Below are positions 8,966 to 16,384 of a DNA stretch of 50,669 bases, in pieces. Both the position numbers and the translations under genes were made by a program. Each line of letters begins with the position of its first letter. Positions within the stretch are counted from its first letter, which is position 1. The notes beneath the pieces are model-generated. The model was not told where the DNA came from and made no database searches. It saw nothing but the letters and a program-made list of their open reading frames with translations. Source of the DNA: an uncultured Chromatiaceae bacterium (GTDB taxonomy: Bacteria > Pseudomonadota > Gammaproteobacteria > Enterobacterales > Alteromonadaceae); NCBI GenBank assembly GCA_946482325.1, contig CAMLRA010000015.1:1-50669 (forward strand). Direction: 5' to 3'.

Positions 8966-9577
8966 TTAATTCAATGCCTGCACCGGCGCTGCTTGAACAG
9001 CGTCAGTGAAAAACAGGGTACTGAGTTGCCGGCGCGTTCTGGCCAATAGCGCCGGCGCTTCGTCTGCCGGTAAAGTTCTGGCGAGCTGTAAGGCTCCGAC
9101 CATAGCACTGGCCAGCAAAAAAGCCTGGTCTGTATTGAAACGACCTTCACCCGCACCTAAGAGTCGCTGGATCAGATCTGCCACTGTCTGGGCTGCAACC
9201 GTTTGCCCACGGCTATCGAGCCGGTGGAACTCGGAACTGAGCGCGGCCACCGGGCAACCCAAGCCTTGTGGACTGGCTGCCAGATGCTGCTCTGACAGAT
9301 ATACATCGAGAAAACGCTGCAATGCCGAACGGTCGCCGGTCGGTTGTTGCGCAGTAGCAGCCAGCAAATCCTGACTTTCCTGCCGGGCATAATCCAACGC
9401 TTCGGCTAATAACGCATCCCGGTTGGCGAAGTGCGCGTAAAAGCCGCCATGAGTCAGGCCTGCCTGTTTCATCAGGTCGGCGACAGCCAGCGCTTCAAAA
9501 CCATCTTTGCGGATCATCCGGGCGGCAGTGCTCAGAATCCGCTGATGGGTTTGTTCTTTTTTGCTGAGGTTAGCCAT
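8966..9577 (-). CDS. TetR/AcrR-family transcriptional repressor
   Basis: Repressor of 203 residues from the ATG at 9577 (MANLSKKEQTHQRIL). The frame runs on to 9649, but that extension would translate through the operator. Residues ~10-55 are the TetR helix-turn-helix (RILSTAARMIRKDGFEALAV, then LTHGGFYAHFANRDALL). The rest is a helical ligand-binding domain with GCPVAALSSEF, common in TetR proteins that control reductases for reactive electrophiles. The operator at 9609-9628 lies 32 bp upstream of the start, indicating autoregulation, and the same site precedes the SDR gene, its likely target. The inducer is unknown. Confidence 0.9.
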   Translation of the reverse strand: MANLSKKEQTHQRILSTAARMIRKDGFEALAVADLMKQAGLTHGGFYAHFANRDALLAEALDYARQESQDLLAATAQQPTGDRSALQRFLDVYLSEQHLAASPQGLGCPVAALSSEFHRLDSRGQTVAAQTVADLIQRLLGAGEGRFNTDQAFLLASAMVGALQLARTLPADEAPALLARTRRQLSTLFFTDAVQAAPVQALN

Positions 9578-9608
9578 GGTGCTGTCCGTTGTGGTTCGTA
9601 CCGTAGAT

Positions 9609-9628
9609 AATATGATGTCCATCATATT
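9609..9628 (-). promoter_or_regulatory. TetR-type operator ahead of the TetR gene
   Basis: AATATGAT-GTCC-ATCATATT, the same arms as at 8898-8917 with a different 4-nt spacer. On the minus strand TTGCTT, 17 nt, TATGAT reads as a weak promoter that the palindrome overlaps. Confidence 0.85.
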
Positions 9629-9705
9629 TTTTGGTTGGCGAAAAAGCAAACAATTTTTTTCAGTGCTATGGGAAAAACCTCAACGGCGCCCCGGCAACAT
9701 AGAAA

Positions 9706-12582
9706 TCAGCCAACAGCCGCAGCCAGCACTACCTGGTCGCGGCCTTGCGCTTTGCCTTGATACAGTGCCAGGTCGGCCGCTTTCACCGCCTGTTCCAGTG
9801 CGTCCGGTTGCAGATCGACTGTGCTGATGCCAAAAGTGGCGCTGATCGGCGCCGGTAATACAGATATTGGTAAATGCCGGATGCCGAGGCGCAGCTCTTC
9901 CACCAGGCGACTGGCCTGATGCAGGTCAGTTTGTGGCATGAGCAACAAAAATTCTTCGCCGCCCCAGCGGGCGATCAAATCCTGGGCGCGCAGGCGCTGT
10001 TTCAGATAAGCCGCTACCGCTTTGAGCACAGCATCGCCGCTGTCATGGCCATATAGATCATTAATTTTTTTGAAATGATCGATATCCATTAGCACTAAAG
10101 TCAGGGCGGATGGCGAGCGGCTGCGCTGCGCCTGTAACAAGGCGGCTGCTGCATATAAGGCGCGCCGGTTCAACAGACCGGTCAGGCTGTCGGTGTTGGA
10201 CAGTAACTTCAGCTGCTGATTGGCCAACTCCAGCTCGGCAGTGCGCTGAGCCACCAGCCGGTCGAGCGTGGCGGCGCGTTGTTGTAACCGGCGGGTACGT
10301 AAATGATACAACAGCCCCAGCATGAAGGCCGTGCTGATACTAAGCAGCGAGATACCAAGCGGCTGTTGCCAGAACGGCACCGGCACCTGCAGCAGTAAAG
10401 GCCGGGTTTGTACAATCTGACCACCGGCCTGCGCCATCACTTCCAGTCGGTGTTGGCCCGGACTGAGCTGACTTAAAGTTAATACTGCATGCTCGCCCAA
10501 TGCGGTCCAGCTTTGTTGGTTTTGCCAGCGGAAAAAATACTGCACCCGCAAATGAGGCTGGAAGGCCAGCAGTTTAAACTGCAGCTGCAGCTCCTCGACT
10601 TTTTCCGGTAACAGGATGCTGCCGTTGGTTTCGGCTACGTGAAACAGCTGCCGGTTCAGCCGCAGGCTGGTCAGGTGCAACTGCATCGACGTCGGAACAG
10701 CGGTCATCTCAGCCTGACTGAGCTGCCACAAACCGCTACTCGTGGCGAGTTGTACCCGATCGCTGTCAAGCGGGCTGATCCCTCTGAGCTGTGCGCTGTT
10801 GAGATCCAGTCCGGGCCGCGCGGCGAACAGATGCAAATTGCTGCCATCCGGGCTAAAACTGAGCACACCATTGCGCGTCAGTACCCAGACAAACTGTGCT
10901 GTGCGGGTGATGCCAATGACCCTGGGATCCGGCAAACCTTCGGTTTGACCGAGCAGCGTCTGAGTTTTAAGGTCTTGCTGCAACCGGATCAACCCTCTGT
11001 CCGTGCAGAGCCACAGCGAGTCCTGCACCGGTAACATACATTGGAAATAACCGGTGGCCAGTTTATGGTCTGGTTGCCAACGTAAGGTGATTTTGTCGGC
11101 CTCGCCCTGATACAACTTACCCTGCCGACTTAATAACCACAGCCGTTGCTGCGCATCGGTCTGAATATCGACAATGCCTTCCTGCGCCTGGATATCGGTT
11201 TGCAGTTGCGTCGCTTGCCAGTTGGCAATCGGTAGCCTCGTGGCCTCAGGTGCTATCCGATATACACCTTGTTGCCATGACCCCAACCACAATGCGCCGT
11301 CTGCAGCAATAGCCACGCGTTCGATGTTCAGGGATTGGGCGTCGATTGGCAGCGCTACCGGTACAAACTGGTCGTCACTGTTGAGCTGAAATAACCCCTG
11401 ATCGGTGGCAGCCAGCGTATAGCCGCCGAATTGCACCACATCACGGACATAAGCCACCGGGCTTGTGGCAGCGAAATTCAGCTCACGCCATTGCCCCTGA
11501 TGCAGCTGCAGCAGCGATTTTTCCAGCGCCTGCCAACGGGTATTCGTGATAGACGGTGGCCCGAGACGGTGTGGCTGTTTGGGATTCAGAAAAGCGCTGA
11601 TGGTTGGCTCAACCGCTCGGATCGCCGGCGCTGGTAACATTTGCAGGCCGTTATTGCGGCTGGTCAGCCAGATTTGGCCACGCCGGTCACGGAAGATTTT
11701 GCGGATGTCCACAGCGCTTTGCTGCAATTCGGAGCTCAGCGTATTGCCGCTCAGATTGATGCGGAACAGGCCATCAATCGAGCCCACAAGCCAGCTGCTG
11801 GCGGATTCAGCCAGGATGGTGTTGGGATTACCAAACCGGATAGGTAGCATCTGATCCGGTCGCGACAAATCCAATAAATATAAGTGGGTTCGCAGTCCGA
11901 CCAATAAATGCTGGCCTTGCACAGTGATGGCCCGGATCTCCTGGTTCCTGAATTCAGTCTGTTGCAGCCATTCGCCCTGCGCGGTTGGCATTGGCGGCAA
12001 GCGGTACAGGCCTTTGGAGGTTGCAACCCACAAGGTGCCGTCGTCCTGTTCGGTCAGTTGCCAGATGCGTTGCCCGGCGAGCGGCTGCCACAGTTCGGCT
12101 TGCAGATTGTCCGGGTTTAACTTAAATAGCCCTGCAGTGGTACCAATCCATAACACCTGATTTTGGCTCAGATACAAAGACTGTATTCGGGCATCGGTGG
12201 GCAGTGATGAGTTGACCTGCAGCCAGTTTTTACGCTGGCTGTCGAGCCGCCACAGGCCATTACCCCAGGTGCCGACCCATAGCTGATTGTGTGTATCGCT
12301 GACCACCTGACTGTAACTGACGGCACGGCGCGGCCCCGGTGGCATAAAGCGCAGATATTCCTCACCGTCATAGCGCAGCAGCCCTTCGAACTCAGCAGCC
12401 AGCCAGAGAAAATCCTGTTGGTCCTGGGTCATGCTGTACACGACACCCGGTGCGTTCTGAGGCAGTTCCACGACTGTCGTCGGCGACGTATTCGCCGCAG
12501 CACCAGCGGAATTCAGCCAACCGCCACACATCAGGGTGAGCAGCAGAATCGCGGAAGTCAGGCGCTGTAACCAATGCAACAA
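9706..12582 (-). CDS. Periplasmic beta-propeller sensor with diguanylate cyclase
   Basis: Membrane-anchored diguanylate cyclase of 958 residues. Residues 1-28 are a signal peptide. Residues ~35-640 carry repeated propeller units of the two-component-regulator type (DFLWLAAEFEGLLRYDG, QLWVGTWGNGLWRLD, LWIGTTAGLFKL and others), probably two seven-bladed propellers facing the periplasm. A Y_Y_Y-like beta domain (~660-755) and one membrane helix (~765-785) follow, then a coiled coil and a GGDEF domain. The active site is GGEEF at 874-878, and an intact RxxD inhibitory site (RAQD) lies five residues before it, so c-di-GMP synthesis with product inhibition is expected. No ATG precedes the signal peptide: translation must start at TTG 12582 or 12579 behind GGTGA. 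Ligand is unknown. Confidence 0.9.
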   Translation of the reverse strand: MLHWLQRLTSAILLLTLMCGGWLNSAGAAANTSPTTVVELPQNAPGVVYSMTQDQQDFLWLAAEFEGLLRYDGEEYLRFMPPGPRRAVSYSQVVSDTHNQLWVGTWGNGLWRLDSQRKNWLQVNSSLPTDARIQSLYLSQNQVLWIGTTAGLFKLNPDNLQAELWQPLAGQRIWQLTEQDDGTLWVATSKGLYRLPPMPTAQGEWLQQTEFRNQEIRAITVQGQHLLVGLRTHLYLLDLSRPDQMLPIRFGNPNTILAESASSWLVGSIDGLFRINLSGNTLSSELQQSAVDIRKIFRDRRGQIWLTSRNNGLQMLPAPAIRAVEPTISAFLNPKQPHRLGPPSITNTRWQALEKSLLQLHQGQWRELNFAATSPVAYVRDVVQFGGYTLAATDQGLFQLNSDDQFVPVALPIDAQSLNIERVAIAADGALWLGSWQQGVYRIAPEATRLPIANWQATQLQTDIQAQEGIVDIQTDAQQRLWLLSRQGKLYQGEADKITLRWQPDHKLATGYFQCMLPVQDSLWLCTDRGLIRLQQDLKTQTLLGQTEGLPDPRVIGITRTAQFVWVLTRNGVLSFSPDGSNLHLFAARPGLDLNSAQLRGISPLDSDRVQLATSSGLWQLSQAEMTAVPTSMQLHLTSLRLNRQLFHVAETNGSILLPEKVEELQLQFKLLAFQPHLRVQYFFRWQNQQSWTALGEHAVLTLSQLSPGQHRLEVMAQAGGQIVQTRPLLLQVPVPFWQQPLGISLLSISTAFMLGLLYHLRTRRLQQRAATLDRLVAQRTAELELANQQLKLLSNTDSLTGLLNRRALYAAAALLQAQRSRSPSALTLVLMDIDHFKKINDLYGHDSGDAVLKAVAAYLKQRLRAQDLIARWGGEEFLLLMPQTDLHQASRLVEELRLGIRHLPISVLPAPISATFGISTVDLQPDALEQAVKAADLALYQGKAQGRDQVVLAAAVG

Positions 12583-12731
12583 AATTCACCATGATGAGGA
12601 CAAAAAGTTAATGTATCTGAAGCAGCATGTTTTTTCCACTGTGCCTGCTGCGTGCGGGCACTTGCTGTAAAATGCTGTGGCAATGACAATAGCCGCCATG
12701 ACAGGGCAAAACGCCCGACAGGAGCAATAAC

Positions 12732-13184
12732 ATGGAATGGGATGACAGCGCCGATTTTCTCTGGTGTGAACAACAATTCGCCGCAATCGAAGCTTATGTA
12801 GTGGCGCAGCAGATCCCGCATGGGCTGATTTGTGACTGGCCTGAGTGGTACACCGCGCCGTACGTTGGTTTATGGGGGGTGGAAGATCCGGCCGACCCGG
12901 GCTATGCCGGCCACTGGATTTTGGCCGGCGACAGCACGGGCGCTCAGCCGCAGCCGGTGCCTTTTGACCATCTGCCGGCAGCAGATCTGGCAGAGCCGCG
13001 TGACGCTATGGCCGCCTTTGCCAAACGCTGGGCCGCACTGGCCGCCAAAGCGCAAAAAGGTGAAAGCTGGCAGGGTAGCCCAAAGCTTTCCGGTGATTTA
13101 GCCAGTCAGGCCAAACAGCTGAGCCGCCAGGCGCAATTGTTAGCTGTCTGGGCGCAGGACGATGAACTATGGGAAGAGGATTGA
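12732..13184 (+). CDS. Conserved hypothetical protein, DUF4826-like
   Basis: Acidic soluble protein of 150 residues behind AGGAG about 7 nt from its ATG. It has no signal peptide. The N-terminal half is rich in aromatic residues (CDWPEWYTAPYVGLWGVEDP); the C-terminal half is helical and Ala/Gln rich. The shape and the WPEWYxxPYVxLWxVE block agree with DUF4826 as I recall it, a family of unknown function in marine gammaproteobacteria. It is divergent from the diguanylate cyclase and followed by a bidirectional terminator, so it is probably a single-gene unit. Confidence 0.6.
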   Translation: MEWDDSADFLWCEQQFAAIEAYVVAQQIPHGLICDWPEWYTAPYVGLWGVEDPADPGYAGHWILAGDSTGAQPQPVPFDHLPAADLAEPRDAMAAFAKRWAALAAKAQKGESWQGSPKLSGDLASQAKQLSRQAQLLAVWAQDDELWEED

Positions 13185-13227
13185 GTTTCGCTACCGTTCG
13201 TTGTTATTTCACTGCAGTTCAATGAAA

Positions 13228-13249
13228 AATGGCAGCCGGAGCTGCCATT
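13228..13249. terminator. Bidirectional rho-independent terminator
   Basis: AATGGCAGC-CGGA-GCTGCCATT, a 9-bp perfect stem followed by GTTTTT on the plus strand and by T-rich sequence on the minus strand. It separates the convergent DUF4826-like and TonB-receptor genes. Confidence 0.85.
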
Positions 13250-13266
13250 GTTTTTGCGTGGGTTGC

Positions 13267-15897
13267 TTAGAACTTCACGGTATAACGCAATGTCCAGTTG
13301 CGGCCTAACCAGTCGTGAATCGAGCTGGCATAACCGTTGGTTGGTGATGACGCGTAAGGAGGTTCTTTGTCGGTCAGGTTACGTACCGCGAACTGGATAT
13401 CCTGTTTGTCGGTGATGTTGTAACCGATACTGGCGTTGAGCGTCAGCCAGGATTTCACCGTTTCATTGTCAAACTTAAAGTCACCATCGCCGAGTGAGCT
13501 GATGTAATGCGCACTTAAGCTGGCATTCCAGTCCTGCAGTTCCCAGTCAACAGCGGCGTCGCCGACAAATTCCGGCCGGGCAATTTCACTGGCGCCACTG
13601 AGTTTGCCCAGCAAATCTTCGGCCGGATCATCAGCAGTCAGCTGACGTTCGTAACTCAAAGTGCGGGTGCCGGCTAAGGTCAGGTTAAAACGACCGGCGC
13701 TGCTATCGAAGCCATATTTAACCTTGGCGTCGATACCGTCGGTTTCCTGGGCGCCGACGTTAAAGAAGCCGGTACGCAGGAACACTAAATCACCACCGGC
13801 ATCTTTGACACAACCAAAGGCACCGTTCAGGGCCGCTTCGTTGGTCACAGTCGGCGCTGTGCCGGCGAGACAGGCTTTTAACGTGGTATTGGCATCAACA
13901 TCAACGATATCGGTGTGTTCATAACGCCAGTAATCCACAGTAATGTTGAAGTCGTCGGTCAGGTTCCACGACACACCGGCGTTCCAGGCTTCAGAGCTTT
14001 CTGCATCCAGGCCACGGTTGCCTAATGTTTCCTGATCAAATTCCAGTTCACCGGCCTGAGCACCGAAGCTGCCGCACAGACCGTTATATGGTTTGCCGCT
14101 GCCACAATCGATGTAGTTCGAGCCTAACGAAGTACCGGCGCCCAGTTCAGACAAAGACGGTGCGCGGAAACCGGTGCTCCAGCTGGCGCGCAGGATCACA
14201 TCATCAGTGGCTTTGTAACGCAGCGAAATTTTCGGGTTGGTATCACCACCAAAATCACTGTAATGGTCATACCGTAGCGCGGTGATCGCATCCAGCTGTT
14301 CGGTCAATGGCAGGTTAAATTCGGCGTAACCGGCATATTGCGTGCGGTCGGCGGCTGCATCGCTGGCACCTAAAGTACTGACTAAACCTTGCTGGGCAAC
14401 TAAAGCCGGCCGGTCGAAGATGTCTTCACTGCGCCATTCACCACCAAATACCGCGCTGATCGGGCCGGCTGGCAATTCGCCGAGCTGGCCACTCAAGTTA
14501 AAGTCCCAGGATTTAACGTCCGATTCCCCCACGCGCGGCGCCAGTTCACGTAAACCGGCCAGCACTTCCGGCTTGGTATCACGGCCTAAATTAAACGGAT
14601 TAAACTGGCCACTGGCGGTCGCTGCAGCGACGCGGTCCAGGTTAAAATAACCGCTGGTATGCAGCACTTCATTGTCGGATTTGCCGATAGTGGCTGCGGT
14701 TTCCCAGCGCCAGCTATCGCTGCTGCCAAACAAAGTGGTTTCACCGCGCAGGCCAGCTAACAGGCGATAGCTGTTGCTGTCATATTCCTGCATCCGCACT
14801 TCCGGATAACGCGAACGGATGCGGATGGTGCCGGATGAGCCATTTTTGGCATCAATATCACGGGCCCACTGCGGTACTGAACTCAAAGTGCCCGGCACAC
14901 GCAGGTCAAAAGAGCCGGCTGAATCATAAGAGTGGCCGCTGTTTTGCTGAACCATGGCTTCAACAAACAGCTCTTTGTCACCACCGAGGCGATAGATATG
15001 GTTCAGCGTGGCGCCGAGGTTTTTACTGTCGGGCTGAATCGCGCGCTCCATGACGTAGTCGTACTGGCAACGCGTGCCACCGTTGCTGGTCGCACTGCCG
15101 CACCAGGGTTCAGCGTAATCTTTGCCGTCGATGGTGACGCGGGTTGATGACTTAAAAGTCACGTCGATCGGCCGGTCTTTATTCATCAGTGCATCGCGTT
15201 TGAAATAATCCAGCACCACAGTGGTGTTGGAGTTTTCTGTGGCGAATCCACCGGTGTAAGTAAAATTCTGCCGGGTAAAGTCACTGTCAGCCGTGTCATC
15301 GCCATACATGGCGCTCACTTCCTGGCCTTCGTAATCTTTTTTCAGGATAAAGTTGATGACGCCGGCGATGGCGTCAGAGCCATAGACCGACGCGGCGCCG
15401 TCAGTCAGCACGTCGATGCGTTCAATCGCAGCCATCGGAATGGCATTGACGTTAACAAAAGAATCAAAGCCATTGGAGAACGAATCAACTGCGACACGAC
15501 GGCCGTTCACCAGCACCAGCGTCGAACTTGAACCCAGGCCGCGTAAACTGACGCCGGCTGCACCTGGCGGGGTGCCGTCTGAACCACCGACATTGCCGTT
15601 TTCAGTGAAAGTGCCGGCGCTGGCGGCTTGTGGCAGGTCGCGCAGGAAGCTGGCGACATTGTCGTAGCCTTTGTTAATCAGCTCATCGGCGGTAAAGACT
15701 TGCAGTGGATTGGCACCTTCCATGTCGACGCCTTTGAGGCGTGACCCTGTGACTTCAATTTTTTCGATTTTCTTTTCGGTGTCGGCCTGTTCTGTTGCCG
15801 CTGGTGCTTGTTGGGCCTGTGTGCTGAAAGCCAGCAGCAGGGCGCTGCACAGGGCTGATTTACGAAGCATGGCTGCCGGTGATGTCGTTGCGTTCAT
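13267..15897 (-). CDS. TonB-dependent outer-membrane receptor
   Basis: Outer-membrane beta-barrel receptor of 876 residues. Residues 1-29 are a signal peptide ending FSTQAQQA. A TonB-box-like stretch IEKIEVTGSRLKG (~44-56) precedes the plug domain (~60-185, with VLVNGRRVAVDS and DGAASVYGSDAIAGVINFIL). The 22-strand barrel follows, ending in RNWTLRYTVKF with the terminal Phe needed for membrane assembly. The repeated Asp, Asn and aromatic blocks resemble receptors for peptides or oligosaccharides rather than siderophores. It lies downstream of a cyanophycinase-like gene in the same direction, so I infer uptake of cyanophycin or its fragments. A 24-codon leader ORF and hairpin (16120-16194) lie in its 5' region. 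Confidence 0.92.
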   Translation of the reverse strand: MNATTSPAAMLRKSALCSALLLAFSTQAQQAPAATEQADTEKKIEKIEVTGSRLKGVDMEGANPLQVFTADELINKGYDNVASFLRDLPQAASAGTFTENGNVGGSDGTPPGAAGVSLRGLGSSSTLVLVNGRRVAVDSFSNGFDSFVNVNAIPMAAIERIDVLTDGAASVYGSDAIAGVINFILKKDYEGQEVSAMYGDDTADSDFTRQNFTYTGGFATENSNTTVVLDYFKRDALMNKDRPIDVTFKSSTRVTIDGKDYAEPWCGSATSNGGTRCQYDYVMERAIQPDSKNLGATLNHIYRLGGDKELFVEAMVQQNSGHSYDSAGSFDLRVPGTLSSVPQWARDIDAKNGSSGTIRIRSRYPEVRMQEYDSNSYRLLAGLRGETTLFGSSDSWRWETAATIGKSDNEVLHTSGYFNLDRVAAATASGQFNPFNLGRDTKPEVLAGLRELAPRVGESDVKSWDFNLSGQLGELPAGPISAVFGGEWRSEDIFDRPALVAQQGLVSTLGASDAAADRTQYAGYAEFNLPLTEQLDAITALRYDHYSDFGGDTNPKISLRYKATDDVILRASWSTGFRAPSLSELGAGTSLGSNYIDCGSGKPYNGLCGSFGAQAGELEFDQETLGNRGLDAESSEAWNAGVSWNLTDDFNITVDYWRYEHTDIVDVDANTTLKACLAGTAPTVTNEAALNGAFGCVKDAGGDLVFLRTGFFNVGAQETDGIDAKVKYGFDSSAGRFNLTLAGTRTLSYERQLTADDPAEDLLGKLSGASEIARPEFVGDAAVDWELQDWNASLSAHYISSLGDGDFKFDNETVKSWLTLNASIGYNITDKQDIQFAVRNLTDKEPPYASSPTNGYASSIHDWLGRNWTLRYTVKF

Positions 15898-15952
15898 GGG
15901 TATTCCTCTGGATCAAAAATGTTGCTTCAAAGCAATCTGGTTGACGTTGTGC

Positions 15953-15972
15953 AAAAAAAACGACACAGAGGG
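15953..15972 (-). promoter_or_regulatory. U-tract and possible anti-hairpin element ahead of the TonB receptor
   Basis: On the minus strand CCCTCTGT (15965-15972) is followed four bases later by eight T residues (15953-15960). CCCTCTGT can pair with the 3' arm GCAGAGGG of the leader hairpin at 16095-16115 (one G-U pair). This is an alternative pairing seen by eye; whether it forms a terminator is unknown. Confidence 0.3.
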
Positions 15973-16094
15973 GGCCGCACAGGCAGATCCGGAGTGACAC
16001 GCTCAGACAGATCATCAATAACCACGGGCTGCCATTGCAGGGAGTATGCAAAAACAGGCGGACTATTGCCGTAAAGCCGGGATCTGTGGGGCGT

Positions 16095-16115
16095 CCCTCT
16101 GCGTCAGGCAGAGGG
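16095..16115 (-). promoter_or_regulatory. Leader hairpin after short ORF 1
   Basis: Perfect 8-bp stem CCCTCTGC/GCAGAGGG with a 5-nt loop, beginning 4 nt after the TAG of the 24-codon ORF. No U tract follows directly. The same geometry, with a different sequence, follows the second short ORF at 18495-18519. Confidence 0.7.
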
Positions 16116-16119
16116 GTGG

Positions 16120-16194
16120 CTAATTATTAAACCACTCGGATAAGTAGTAAGGAGAGTAACGGTAGTTGCTCAGGTTGACTGCGCATTTCAACAT
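16120..16194 (-). CDS. 24-residue leader peptide 1, ahead of the TonB receptor
   Basis: A 24-codon ORF, too short for ordinary gene callers, with an excellent ribosome-binding site (AAAGGAGGAGAG ending 2 nt before ATG) and a TAG stop. It encodes a Tyr-rich peptide ending YYLSEWFNN. A second ORF at 18416-18490 has the same length, the same stop codon and 17 of 24 identical residues; 8 of those 17 use different codons. A hairpin begins 4 nt after the stop, and the TonB-receptor start lies about 220 nt further on. I infer a leader peptide whose translation controls the receptor gene. It has no export signal and I know no described family with this sequence; a secreted or modified peptide cannot be excluded. 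Confidence 0.75.
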   Translation of the reverse strand: MLKCAVNLSNYRYSPYYLSEWFNN

Positions 16195-16369
16195 GACTCT
16201 CCTCCTTTGGGTTTGGCAGCGGCTCAACAGTGGGTCGGCAGCTGACTTGGATTATTTGGGGCTATTCAGCACTTTGGCAGGTCCAACCGGACCAGCACAG
16301 CCGGAAAATCGGCTTGCTTTTCAAACTGTCTGATCCGGCAAAAACTGTCAAGCGGTTTTTTTTCACTCT

Positions 16370-16384
16370 GCATTCGCAGAATGC
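16370..16384 (-). other. Small hairpin just after the cyanophycinase-like gene
   Basis: GCATTC-GCA-GAATGC abuts the stop codon of the peptidase gene. No U tract follows on the minus strand, so read-through toward the leader ORF and receptor gene is possible. Confidence 0.4.

Noticed and set aside
12392..12592. Alternative ATG start near 12592 for the diguanylate cyclase
   Set aside because: That ATG lies in another frame, which gives no signal peptide or propeller; the correct frame begins with TTG.
16120..16194. Short ORF 1 as a classical amino-acid attenuator leader
   Set aside because: It contains a single Arg codon and no Asp run; the Tyr-rich conserved block argues for peptide-dependent action rather than codon counting.
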